From assembly GCA_964408805.1 (NCBI GenBank), contig CAYPAV010000026.1, positions 1 through 53,308 of the forward strand: a stretch of 53,308 nucleotides of DNA, in the 5' to 3' direction. Positions 8,500 to 16,725 of the stretch are shown one piece after another (positions within the stretch are counted from its first letter, which is position 1; every line of letters begins with the position of its first letter). A program made the translations under genes and the position numbers. Source of the stretch: CAYPAV01 sp964408805. GTDB taxonomy: Bacteria > Pseudomonadota > Alphaproteobacteria > UBA8366. The notes beneath the pieces are model-generated. The model made no database searches and was not told the DNA's origin. It was given only the letters and a program-made list of their open reading frames with translations.

Positions 8500-9645
8500 A
8501 TGAGTGCGAATAAAGGGTTCACGATCGGGGTCGAAGAGGAGTATCTCCTGATCGATCCCGAGACGCGCGATCTCGTCGCCGACCCGACCGAGGCCGTGTT
8601 GAAGGATTGCGAAGCGGCGATCGGTGCGGATCTCGGCATGGTCCGTCCGGAATTCCTGCGCGCCCAGGTCGAGATCGGCACCGCCGTCTGCGGTTCGGTT
8701 AGCGAGGTGCGGGAGAAGCTGACGAAACTTCGGCGGACAGTGGCCGGCGTCGCCGAAAGCCATGGTTTGAAGATTCTCGCCGCCTCGACCCATCCCTTCG
8801 CGTCCTGGACCCGCCAGCGCCGCACCGACAAGGACCGCTACAACGTCCTCGCGCAGGACCTGCAGACCGTCGTCGAGCGGCTGATGATTTGCGGCATGCA
8901 TGTACATGTCGGCATCGAAGACCCGGAATATCGCATCGACCTCCTGAACCAGATTGCCTATTTCCTGCCGCATCTTCTGGTGCTCAGCACTTCCTCGCCG
9001 TTCTGGCAGGGGCGGAATACGGGGCTGATGTCGTACCGCGTCAGCGTCTTCGACGAACTGCCCCGGACCGGCCTGCCGGAGAAGTTCGACAGCTACGGCG
9101 AATACGATCGCCATGTGGAGATGCTGATGGGGGCGGGGCTGATCGACGATGCCTCCAAGATCTGGTGGGATGTCCGGCCGCACGCCATCTTCCCGACCCT
9201 GGAGATGCGCCTCGCCGATATATGTACCCGTCTCGCGGACGGGGTGACGGTGGCCGCCCTCTATGCCTGCCTCCTTTCAATGCTGGTCCGGTTGCGCCGC
9301 GAGAACCAACGCTGGCGGGTCTACTCCAACATGCTGGTCCAGGAAAACCGCTGGCTCGCCCAGCGCCACGGCTTTTCGAAGGGGTTGGTTGATTTCGGCC
9401 GCGGCGAGTTGATGCCCTATGAAGGGCTGCTCGAGGAAATCCTCGATCTCGTCCGCGAGGACGCGGAGCGGCTCGATTGCGTCGCCGAGATCGAACACGC
9501 TCGCGAGATCCTCCGCCGCGGCACCAGCGCCCACCGACAAATCGAGATCCATGAGGCCCGCCTCGCCGCCGGCGACGAAGACCGCGCTGCCTTGGAAGCG
9601 GTGGTCGACTGGCTCGCCGAGGAGACAATGGCGGGCGTGGAATAG
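8500..9645 (+). CDS. Carboxylate-amine ligase, YbdK/GCS2 family
   Basis: The 381-aa product begins GFTIGVEEEYLLIDPETRDL, the hallmark of the glutamate-cysteine ligase type 2 family (PF04107). It later shows HVHVGIEDPEYRID, WWDVRPHAIFPTLEMRLADIC and a conserved C-terminal helical part. E. coli YbdK has weak gamma-glutamylcysteine ligase activity; the physiological substrate of most members is unknown. The start at 8500 is set by family alignment and by a GAGGT ribosome site that overlaps the preceding stop codon, which implies coupled translation with the N-formylglutamate amidohydrolase-like gene. A function in making a gamma-glutamyl or related amide that the upstream hydrolase can cleave is possible but inferred. 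Confidence 0.88.
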   Translation: MSANKGFTIGVEEEYLLIDPETRDLVADPTEAVLKDCEAAIGADLGMVRPEFLRAQVEIGTAVCGSVSEVREKLTKLRRTVAGVAESHGLKILAASTHPFASWTRQRRTDKDRYNVLAQDLQTVVERLMICGMHVHVGIEDPEYRIDLLNQIAYFLPHLLVLSTSSPFWQGRNTGLMSYRVSVFDELPRTGLPEKFDSYGEYDRHVEMLMGAGLIDDASKIWWDVRPHAIFPTLEMRLADICTRLADGVTVAALYACLLSMLVRLRRENQRWRVYSNMLVQENRWLAQRHGFSKGLVDFGRGELMPYEGLLEEILDLVREDAERLDCVAEIEHAREILRRGTSAHRQIEIHEARLAAGDEDRAALEAVVDWLAEETMAGVE

Positions 9646-9682
9646 GGCAGATAGCGATCCATCAAATAAAGGAAATCGAGAT

Positions 9683-11089
9683 ATGAATATATCCGCATTG
9701 CAAGAGCTCTTGCCCATCGCCGGTTGGTCAAAGGACCGTGCGCGCGAGGTGGAGTTCATCGGCGAATTGGATCCGATTCTGCCGACGCCGTTCAAGATTA
9801 CCGAAACGGCGTCGGCGGCCCTTGCGGTCGTTGGGCTCGCGGTTGCGGATTTATGGGAGCTGCGCACCGGCAGGCGCCAGAACCTATCCATAAACACCCG
9901 CCAGGCCACCGCGTCTCTCCGCAGCACCAGGTATCTTCGATTGGACGGTGCCAAGGTAAATACCGAACGAAACACCGTGATGGGGTTTTATCCCGCCCGG
10001 GACGGCCGATGGAGCTACCTGCATTGCAATTTCCCCCATCATCGCGCGGCGGCGATGAAGGTTCTCGGCGTGCCGGAAGAACGAAGCGCGGTCGCAAAGG
10101 CCGTCGCAGATTGGGACGCGCTCGAGCTTGAAGAGGCGATCATTGCCGCCGGCGGCGCGGGCGGCATGGTCCGCAGCGCCGCCGAATGGGCTGAGCACCC
10201 GCAAGGGCGTGCAATTGACTCATTGCCGTTGATGGAGATCGTGAAAATCGGCGAGAGCCCGCCCGAAGCCCTGCCGGAGGGCGAGCGCCCGCTTTCCAAC
10301 ATCCGCGTCCTGGACCTGACGCGTGTCTTGGCGGGACCGAGCTGCGCACGCACCTTGGCCGAGCATGGCGCCGATATTATGAGGGTCACCGCCCCGCATA
10401 TCCCATTCATACCCTACCAGGAATTCGATACCGGACATGGCAAGCTCTCGACCCAACTCGATCTGCGCGACGCGAAGGAACTTGGGGCATTGCTCGATCT
10501 GGCGCGGGAGTGCGACGTCTTTTCTCAAGGATACAGACCGGAAACTCTCGCAAATCGCGGCCTCTCGCCCGCCCAACTCGCGGAACTGCGTCCCGGCATC
10601 ATATGCGTTTCAATGTGCGCGTTCGGTCATGAGGGTCCATGGGCGTCGCGTCGTGGATTCGACACCGCCGTCCAGGCGGTAAGCGGTATCGCGGCGCGCC
10701 AAGGGGAGCTGTTTCCCGAACAAGACGCCGGACCGCAATTCTATCCGGTCGCGGCGATCGACTACCTGACCGGCTATCTGATGACGTTCGGCACGATGGT
10801 GGCGCTACGCAAACGCGCCCAGGAAGGCGGCTCGTGGTTGGTGAGATTGTCGCTCGCACAGGTGGGGCGATGGCTGCAGCAACAAGGGGAACCCTCGACG
10901 TCCGACGTCGTCGAGGCGGCACCCGAGTTCGGCCAGGCGGAGCTCGAGGAATGGACGATGTCCAGCGACACGCCGATGGGGCGCCTGACCCATCTGGCAC
11001 CCGTCATCCGGTTCTCCGAAACGCCGGCCCGCTGGACACGGCCTTCGGTCCCCCTCGGCCACAACGAGCCGGTGTGGCCGGCGCCTTGA
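9683..11089 (+). CDS. CaiB/BaiF-type CoA-transferase with permuted half-domains
   Basis: The 468-aa product contains the first half of a family III CoA-transferase from about residue 203 (PLSNIRVLDLTRVLAGP), then VFSQGYRPETL, GHEGPWASRRGFDTAVQA, and the presumed catalytic aspartate D360 in PVAAID. The preceding 200 residues do not look like an unrelated fusion. They read like the family's usual second half (LRTGRRQ, then FYPARDGRWSYLH and EWAEHPQGRA), so the two halves seem to be in swapped order. The family moves CoA between carboxylic acids through an aspartyl-CoA thioester. AAAGGAAAT precedes the ATG. It follows the YbdK-like gene by 37 bp and converges on the hydratase-lyase module, for which it could activate a substrate. 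Confidence 0.82.
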   Translation: MNISALQELLPIAGWSKDRAREVEFIGELDPILPTPFKITETASAALAVVGLAVADLWELRTGRRQNLSINTRQATASLRSTRYLRLDGAKVNTERNTVMGFYPARDGRWSYLHCNFPHHRAAAMKVLGVPEERSAVAKAVADWDALELEEAIIAAGGAGGMVRSAAEWAEHPQGRAIDSLPLMEIVKIGESPPEALPEGERPLSNIRVLDLTRVLAGPSCARTLAEHGADIMRVTAPHIPFIPYQEFDTGHGKLSTQLDLRDAKELGALLDLARECDVFSQGYRPETLANRGLSPAQLAELRPGIICVSMCAFGHEGPWASRRGFDTAVQAVSGIAARQGELFPEQDAGPQFYPVAAIDYLTGYLMTFGTMVALRKRAQEGGSWLVRLSLAQVGRWLQQQGEPSTSDVVEAAPEFGQAELEEWTMSSDTPMGRLTHLAPVIRFSETPARWTRPSVPLGHNEPVWPAP

Positions 11090-11136
11090 ATCGCTAGAAA
11101 TGGACGAGGGTTTATAGCGTTACCACCGCCGCATGA

Positions 11137-12015
11137 TTATTCGGCCGCCTGCCGGGGTGCATCCCGGTATTTCTCGCGTCGGGGGTCCCATTCCAAGGCA
11201 CCGACACGGGCGAAGGCTTCGGCCGGGCTGAGATCGGCAAGGGGGACCGGATGCCGGCCTTCGGCCTTCATCGCCGCCAACGCCTGCTCGCAAGCGCCGA
11301 TGACTTGGATGAGCAGGAGTCCCGGGACGATGGCGATGCGATAGCCCATATCCTTGGCCTGTCCGAAGTCGACGTCGGGCGATTTGCCGCCGCGGACGAC
11401 GTTGAGCAGACAGGGTCCGGCGACCTCTTTCGGGACGGCTTGCACTTCCTCGATGGTCTGAGGTGCCTCGAGAAATGCGACATCGGCACCCGCTTGGAGG
11501 GCCGCATTGCACCGCCGCACCGCTTCCTCGAACCCGAGCTGCGCCCTGGCATCCGTGCGCGCGATAATAACGAAATCCGGGTCGCGGCGGGCATCGGCGG
11601 CGGCCCTGATCTTCGCCAGATAGTCATCAAGCGAGACCAGTTCCTTGTCGTCCAAATGGCCGCAGCGTTTCGGAAATACCTGATCCTCGATATGCACGCC
11701 GGCGACACCCGCCTTTTCGAAGGCGCGTATGGTACGGAAGACATTGAGCTCGTTGCCGTACCCGTTATCGGCATCCGAGATGACGGGGAGATCCACCGCA
11801 TCGACGATACGGCCGGCGTTCTCCACCATCTCGCTCATCGTCAGCAATCCGTAATCCGGATAGCCGAAGCCCGATGATGATCCGCCGCCCGTCATGTAGA
11901 CGCTCGAGAAATCGGCCCGCTGGATCAGCTTCGCCGTCATACCGTCATAGGCGCCGGGTGCTATGACCATGCCATCGTTTTCCATAAGTTCTTTCAGACG
12001 TTGCCCGTTGGACAT
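11137..12015 (-). CDS. Isocitrate lyase/PEP mutase superfamily C-C lyase (module A)
   Basis: The 292-aa product is an ICL/PEPM-type TIM barrel. It has the metal-binding DADNGYG at residues 81-87, HIEDQ at 109-112, and the lyase loop KRCGH with the acid/base cysteine C118. KRCGH is found in 2-methylisocitrate lyase and related 2,3-dimethylmalate lyase-like enzymes, which split a substituted malate to pyruvate or glyoxylate plus another carboxylate. It lies 36 bp downstream of LeuD-like and LeuC-like hydratase genes on the same strand, so the operon order is hydratase large subunit, small subunit, lyase. I infer that the lyase cleaves the product of that hydratase; the exact substrate is not shown by sequence. 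Confidence 0.82.
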   Translation of the reverse strand: MSNGQRLKELMENDGMVIAPGAYDGMTAKLIQRADFSSVYMTGGGSSSGFGYPDYGLLTMSEMVENAGRIVDAVDLPVISDADNGYGNELNVFRTIRAFEKAGVAGVHIEDQVFPKRCGHLDDKELVSLDDYLAKIRAAADARRDPDFVIIARTDARAQLGFEEAVRRCNAALQAGADVAFLEAPQTIEEVQAVPKEVAGPCLLNVVRGGKSPDVDFGQAKDMGYRIAIVPGLLLIQVIGACEQALAAMKAEGRHPVPLADLSPAEAFARVGALEWDPRREKYRDAPRQAAE

Positions 12016-12051
12016 GCTTATCTCCCGTTTCCTCGGTTAATGTGTATTTGG

Positions 12052-12576
12052 TCAGGTCGCCGCAACGCGCCGCGGCTCGGCCTCGATCCAGCCTTCCTGC
12101 ACCAGCATCGGGATCGTCCCGCCATTCTCCACGATCTCCTGGAAAAGCGGCGGCAGTCCCCGAGTTTCAATCGACGTTCCCCGATCCAGATTCTCGATGC
12201 TGCCGGCCGCGAAATCGACTCGCGCCCGCTCCCCCTCCTCAAACAGCTCGGTGATCCCCGAAGCGGATATCGCCGGCAAGCCGAAGGTCACGCAATTGCG
12301 GAGGCAAAGCCCGTTGACCGAGAGTGCCACCACCCCATCAATGCCGCACGCCGAGAGCAACAGGCCCACGGGACGGCCGGACCCCATGCCGAAATTGTTG
12401 CCGGCGACGATGATGTCGCCCTTCTCGACCGCATCGACCCAACCCGGCCGGTTGGCGGAGAACACCAGGCGATGCTGTTCCTCGAGGGGCAGCCGAAACG
12501 CTCTGTTGGGGAATATCAAATCGGTGTTGATGTCGTCGCCGAATATCCAGACCCGGCCTTCTCGAACCAGTGACAC
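12052..12576 (-). CDS. Aconitase-type hydratase small subunit, LeuD-like (module A)
   Basis: The 174-aa product has the LeuD/aconitase swivel-domain fold: G-R-V-W-I-F-G-D-D-I-N-T-D at the start and LRNCVTFGLPAIS near residue 105. The usual substrate-recognition loop F-G-C-G-S-S-R-E-H is changed to FGMGSGRPVG, so this is not an ordinary isopropylmalate isomerase subunit. The start is a GTG at 12576, only 4 nt after the stop of the LeuC-like gene, and the GGGGAG in the end of that gene serves as ribosome site. With the large subunit it should add or remove water on a substituted maleate/malate-type diacid (inferred). Confidence 0.78.
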   Translation of the reverse strand: MSLVREGRVWIFGDDINTDLIFPNRAFRLPLEEQHRLVFSANRPGWVDAVEKGDIIVAGNNFGMGSGRPVGLLLSACGIDGVVALSVNGLCLRNCVTFGLPAISASGITELFEEGERARVDFAAGSIENLDRGTSIETRGLPPLFQEIVENGGTIPMLVQEGWIEAEPRRVAAT

Positions 12577-12580
12577 GGCT

Positions 12581-13843
12581 CTACTCCCCTGTTCCCAAAG
12601 CGCGCGGATCGGCGATAACGCCGGCGATCGCGGAAGCCGCGACCGTGGCTGGCGCGCCCATATAGACCTTCGCGTCCGGGCTGCCCATGCGTCCCTTGAA
12701 GTTGCGCGTGGAGGCGGTGATGCAGACCTCGCCCGGCGCCAGGACGCCCATGTGGTAACCGAAACAGGCACCGCAGGTCGAGTTGGTGACCACCGCGCCG
12801 GCCTCGCTCAGCACCTCGATCAGTCCTTCCCGGGCCGCCTGCAGGAACACTTGCTGCGAGCCCGGCGTCACGATGAAGCGGACACCAGGCGCCACTTGCC
12901 GGCCGCGAACGATTTCCGCCGCGATCCGCAAATCCTCGATCTTGCCGTTGGCGCAGGAACCGACAAACGCCTGATCGATCGGAACCTTTTCGGTGAACTG
13001 GGATATCCGTGCCCCGTTGTTGGGCACCGCGTCCGGATACATGACGTAGGGCTCGAGGGCACCGAGGTCGACGCGGCGAACGTCGTGGTACTCCGCGTCC
13101 GGATCGGCGGATACCGGCTCCGGCGTATGATCCATGCGCCCGGAAAGATAGGTCTCGGTCACGTGGTCGTAGTCGAAAATGGCGAATTCAGCACTTACCT
13201 CGGCGCACATCGTGGCGATGGTGCGCCGATCGGTCATCGGCAAGTCGGCGAGGCCCGGCCCGCCGAACTCCATGCTTAGGTTGGAATGTCCGCCCCACTC
13301 CTGGGCAATGTGGAAGAAGACGTCCTTGCCGCTCACGAAGGGCGGCAGTTCGCCGTGAAACTCGTATCGAACCGTCTCCGAGACCGGATACCAGATAATG
13401 CCCTTTGTCATGGCCTGGAGCGTGTCGATCGGTCCGGCCCCGCGCGCGGCGCAATTGAAAGCGCCGGACGCGCAGGTGTGGGAATCGGCGCAGACGAGCA
13501 ATTCGCCCGGGCGGGCAAGGCCGTTCTCGGCGATGACCACATGGCAGATACCGTGCTGTCCGACATCGAAGAAGCTTTTCAACCCGAACTGTTTGGCGAA
13601 CTCGCGCCCTTCGACCATACCGGCGGCGTCCTTGATCGACGGCGCCGGGATGGCGTGGTCGAAGACCAATGCGACGCGGTCGGGATCGAACAGCTTCTTT
13701 GGCCTGTACCAACCGCCTTCGATCGTGAGCACCAGATCGAGCTGTACCACGATATCGGGCCGGCAAACCGCGATGTCGCCCGGACGCACCACGTCTTGTC
13801 CCGACGCCCTGGCCAGAATTTTCTCGATAATTGTACTACCCAC
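12581..13843 (-). CDS. Aconitase-type hydratase large subunit, LeuC-like (module A)
   Basis: The 420-aa product has the three [4Fe-4S] ligands of the aconitase family: C297 in GSCANG and C357/C360 in STCGAC. It also has the DSHTCASGAF segment. It probably forms a heterodimer with the LeuD-like protein encoded 4 nt downstream. I start at the GTG at 13843 (V-G-S-T-I-I-E-K-I-L-A), preceded by GGAGGA at 7 nt; this matches the start of its paralogue at 16726, whose protein begins T-I-A-E-K-I-L-A. The gene is divergent from the enoyl-CoA hydratase gene, sharing a 189-bp promoter region. Dehydratase subunits of this branch include leucine-pathway LeuC and dimethylmaleate hydratase. Confidence 0.83.
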   Translation of the reverse strand: MGSTIIEKILARASGQDVVRPGDIAVCRPDIVVQLDLVLTIEGGWYRPKKLFDPDRVALVFDHAIPAPSIKDAAGMVEGREFAKQFGLKSFFDVGQHGICHVVIAENGLARPGELLVCADSHTCASGAFNCAARGAGPIDTLQAMTKGIIWYPVSETVRYEFHGELPPFVSGKDVFFHIAQEWGGHSNLSMEFGGPGLADLPMTDRRTIATMCAEVSAEFAIFDYDHVTETYLSGRMDHTPEPVSADPDAEYHDVRRVDLGALEPYVMYPDAVPNNGARISQFTEKVPIDQAFVGSCANGKIEDLRIAAEIVRGRQVAPGVRFIVTPGSQQVFLQAAREGLIEVLSEAGAVVTNSTCGACFGYHMGVLAPGEVCITASTRNFKGRMGSPDAKVYMGAPATVAASAIAGVIADPRALGTGE

Positions 13844-13981
13844 GATGACTTCCTCCCGGCGGCATTCGAAACGATTTCCGCAATGAGGCCTCAAATGGTA
13901 CTACATTCAATTTCACGACGTAAGGGCTCGGTCGTCATCCATTTCGAGCCGCCGTCATCCCCTTTCCGGTGCCCCAGCCTA

Positions 13982-14000
13982 TATTCCAAATCATGGAATA
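13982..14000. promoter_or_regulatory. Perfect 7-bp inverted repeat, candidate operator between the two modules
   Basis: TATTCCA-AATCA-TGGAATA is a perfect inverted repeat with 5-nt spacer (19 bp in all), located 33 bp upstream of the enoyl-CoA hydratase start and in the 189-bp region between the divergent modules. Size and symmetry fit the site of a dimeric helix-turn-helix repressor. No regulator gene is adjacent, so the protein that binds is unknown. Confidence 0.45.
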
Positions 14001-14032
14001 ATTTCCGGTATCGCCGACAGGAGAAGCACATC

Positions 14033-14881
14033 ATGGGACCCAAACTCGTCGACTACCTGCTTTACGAGCCCGAGGACAATGGGATCCTCTGGATCAAGTT
14101 CAATCGCCCGGAGAAGATGAATGCGCTCTACGGCACGGCCGAAGCGAACGGCACCGTCGCCAAGGTCGGTGAATACATGCGCGCGGCGGATGACGATCCC
14201 AATGTCCGGGTGATCGTCCTGACCGGCGTCGGCCGCGGATTCTGCTCGGGCGCCGACCTGAAGACCCGGCCGACGGCCGACGAGATTGGCCCAGAACCGC
14301 AGGGAGCGAGAGGGTCCAACGAAGGTCCCGATGCCACGCGCCAGCACTTCTATCACGGCTTCACCAAGCTCCACCGCGACATCTCGGTCATTCGGAAACC
14401 CACCATCGCCATGATCAACGGGGCGGCGGTCGGTTCCGGCATGGACATGGCGCTCCATTGCGACATCCGGCTTGGCTGCGAGAACACGCACTTCATCGGC
14501 TATCAGCAGGCCGGACAGATCATCGAGAACGGCGGCTCCTACTACCTGCCGAAGATGGTTGGCCTCGGCCGGGCGCTGGAATTCGTCTATACGGGCTCGC
14601 TCGATGCCGAGCGCGCCTATGAATGGGGCATGCTGAACCATCTCGTGCCATCCGAGGAGTTGGAGGCGACGACGCGCGAGCTCTGCAAGCGGATCATCGC
14701 CCAACCGCCTTTGGTTCAGTGGACCTCGAAGCGGATCATGCGGGCGGCCCTGGACAGCTCGCTGGAGACGACGATGGTCCTGACCTCGAACGCGGGCGGC
14801 ATCCTGCAAAGTTCCGACGACGCCACGGAAGCCCGCCGCGCCTTCGTCGAGAAACGGAAACCGGCGTTCAAGGGCGTTTGA
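14033..14881 (+). CDS. Enoyl-CoA hydratase/isomerase family protein
   Basis: The 282-aa product is a crotonase-fold protein. The two oxyanion-hole regions are clear: GRGFCSGADL (about residues 67-76) and NGAAVGSGMDMALHCDIR (about 126-142). An insertion rich in charged and polar residues follows the first one. Crotonases hydrate, isomerise or hydrolyse acyl-CoA thioesters; the catalytic acid position of true hydratases cannot be assigned with confidence here. GGAG at 14020-14023 supports the ATG at 14033. It is the first gene of the plus-strand module (crotonase, two lyases, LeuC, LeuD), so it likely handles a CoA-linked form of the diacid or a neighbouring step. Confidence 0.85.
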   Translation: MGPKLVDYLLYEPEDNGILWIKFNRPEKMNALYGTAEANGTVAKVGEYMRAADDDPNVRVIVLTGVGRGFCSGADLKTRPTADEIGPEPQGARGSNEGPDATRQHFYHGFTKLHRDISVIRKPTIAMINGAAVGSGMDMALHCDIRLGCENTHFIGYQQAGQIIENGGSYYLPKMVGLGRALEFVYTGSLDAERAYEWGMLNHLVPSEELEATTRELCKRIIAQPPLVQWTSKRIMRAALDSSLETTMVLTSNAGGILQSSDDATEARRAFVEKRKPAFKGV

Positions 14882-14939
14882 ATCTGTTAGACTTGCGAGT
14901 GATTGCGGAAGGGTCGAAATCGCGGAAGGAGAAATCGGC

Positions 14940-15833
14940 ATGCGGCGTTCCACAAGGTTGAGACAGTTGTTGGATCAAGGGGTGGTGCTGGCGCCCGGTG
15001 TCTACAACGCCCTGTTTGCCAAGGCGGTCGAACGAACCGGGTTCGATGCGATCTACGTGACCGGGTTCGGCAGCGCCGCCAGATACGGCTATCCCGATGT
15101 CGGCCTGATCACTCAGACCGAGATGGTGCAGAATCTCCGGCATATCTGCCGGGCGACGACCATTCCCGTGATCGCCGACGCCGATACCGGATACGGCAAC
15201 ATCATCAATGTCCGCCGCACGGTGCGCGAATACGAACGCGCCGGCGTCGCCGGTTTTCATATCGAGGATCAGGTCTTCCCGAAGAAATGCGGCTTCATGG
15301 AGGGAAAGGCGGTGATCCCGAGGGACGAGCATGTGCAGAAGATCCGGGCCGCGCTCGATGCGCGGAGCGACCCGGACACGGTCATCATCGCCCGCACCGA
15401 TGCCTTGGCGCCGAACGGATGGGAAGACGCTCTGACCCGTGCCCGCGCCTACCGCGAGGCCGGGGCAGACCTCGTCTTCGTGGATGGCATCCGCACCAAG
15501 GACGAGCTCGAAATTTATAGTCGCGAGCTGGCGCTGAAAGGGGTTCCCAGCCTCTATAACGGCGCGCTCGTGAGCGCAGAGGAGGCGGGGCGATTGGGTT
15601 TCAAGGTCCAGATCCTGGCCGGGTTGGCGCTCGGTGCCGTGTTCAAGAGCGCCACCGCGGCAATGCAGGAACTGAACGCCACCGGCACGACCCGCCAGAC
15701 CCTGGCCCGCTTCGATCCACCGGAGGACGGCGAGACCGTGAACGACATCCTCGGTGTGCCGGAGGTCTACACGCTCGAACAACGCTACGGCTTGGCCGGC
15801 GACGACGAAGCGACCGAGGGGCAAGGATCATGA
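14940..15833 (+). CDS. Isocitrate lyase/PEP mutase superfamily lyase, copy 1 (module B)
   Basis: The 297-aa product has DADTGYG at residues 80-86, FHIEDQ at 107-111, and the loop FPKKCGF with C117. It keeps the loop cysteine of lyases but has Phe in place of the His of KKCGH/KRCGH, which separates it from isocitrate and methylisocitrate lyase. Related enzymes cleave 2,3-dimethylmalate or decarboxylate oxaloacetate. AAGGAG lies 9 nt upstream of the ATG. The stop overlaps the ATG of the next, paralogous lyase gene (ATGA), so the two are translationally coupled and may form a hetero-oligomer or act on alternative stereoisomers. Confidence 0.82.
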   Translation: MRRSTRLRQLLDQGVVLAPGVYNALFAKAVERTGFDAIYVTGFGSAARYGYPDVGLITQTEMVQNLRHICRATTIPVIADADTGYGNIINVRRTVREYERAGVAGFHIEDQVFPKKCGFMEGKAVIPRDEHVQKIRAALDARSDPDTVIIARTDALAPNGWEDALTRARAYREAGADLVFVDGIRTKDELEIYSRELALKGVPSLYNGALVSAEEAGRLGFKVQILAGLALGAVFKSATAAMQELNATGTTRQTLARFDPPEDGETVNDILGVPEVYTLEQRYGLAGDDEATEGQGS

Positions 15834-16687
15834 GCGCCGCCGGGAAGCGCCTCCGCGCGGCGATGGCGAAGGACATGGTGGTGGCCCCCTTCGTCTATGA
15901 CGGCTTCACCGCGTTGATCGCCGAGGGGCAGGGTGCCGAAGCGGTCTACATGACCGGTCACGGCACCTCGGCGCAGATCGGCTTGCCCGATGTCGGCCTC
16001 GCCAGCATGGCGGAGATGGTCGCCAATCTCGGCTATATCGCGGAGGCGGTCGATATCCCGGTGATCGCCGATGCCGATACCGGCTACGGCAATGCCATCA
16101 ATGCCCAGCGCACGGTCCGCGAATACGAGACGGCGGGTGCCGCGGCGATGCATATCGAGGATCAGGTCTTTCCGAAGAAATGCGGTTTCTTCGAGGGCAA
16201 GCGCTGCGTGCCGATGGCCGAGCACGTCCAGAAGATCAAGGCCGCGCTCGATGCCCGTGCCGACCCGGACCTGGTGATCATCGCCCGCACGGACGCGGTG
16301 GCGCCGAACGGCTGGGAGGATGCCATTCGCCGCGCCGAGGCGTACCGCGAGGCCGGCGCCGATGTCGTCTTCGTCGACGGTATCAAGACCGTGGATGATT
16401 TGGACATCTATACCCGCCGATTGGTCGAGCAGGATATTCCCAGCCTCTATAACGGCCGGCTTCTGCCGGCGCCAGAGATCTCGGCCCGGGGGTTCAAAAT
16501 CATGATTACCGGTGGCGGGCATGCGCTGTCCTTCGCGGCCGTGCGTCAGGCGCTGCTCGACATCAAGCGGGACGGCGGTGCCGGCGAAGCTCGGGACGAC
16601 GACCGGTTCAACGCGATGACGAGCCTGCTTGGATTGCCCGAGATCTACGAACTCGAACAGCGCTACGCGACCGAAACCGAGGAATGA
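15830..16687 (+). CDS. Isocitrate lyase/PEP mutase superfamily lyase, copy 2 (module B)
   Basis: The 285-aa product is a close paralogue of the preceding gene. It has DADTGYG at residues 81-87, HIEDQ at 109-112 and FPKKCGF with C118, and the same downstream IIARTDAVAPNGWEDA segment as its neighbour. The two clearly arose by tandem duplication and then diverged (different N-terminal and C-terminal thirds). The start overlaps the upstream stop by 4 nt. The LeuC-like gene begins 38 bp downstream. Expected reaction: retro-aldol cleavage, or decarboxylation, of a 2-hydroxy- or 2-keto-diacid using Mg2+; which one cannot be decided. Confidence 0.82.
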   Translation: MSAAGKRLRAAMAKDMVVAPFVYDGFTALIAEGQGAEAVYMTGHGTSAQIGLPDVGLASMAEMVANLGYIAEAVDIPVIADADTGYGNAINAQRTVREYETAGAAAMHIEDQVFPKKCGFFEGKRCVPMAEHVQKIKAALDARADPDLVIIARTDAVAPNGWEDAIRRAEAYREAGADVVFVDGIKTVDDLDIYTRRLVEQDIPSLYNGRLLPAPEISARGFKIMITGGGHALSFAAVRQALLDIKRDGGAGEARDDDRFNAMTSLLGLPEIYELEQRYATETEE

Positions 16688-16725
16688 TAGGATAAAGCCA
16701 GACCGATAAGAAAAGGGAGATCGTC

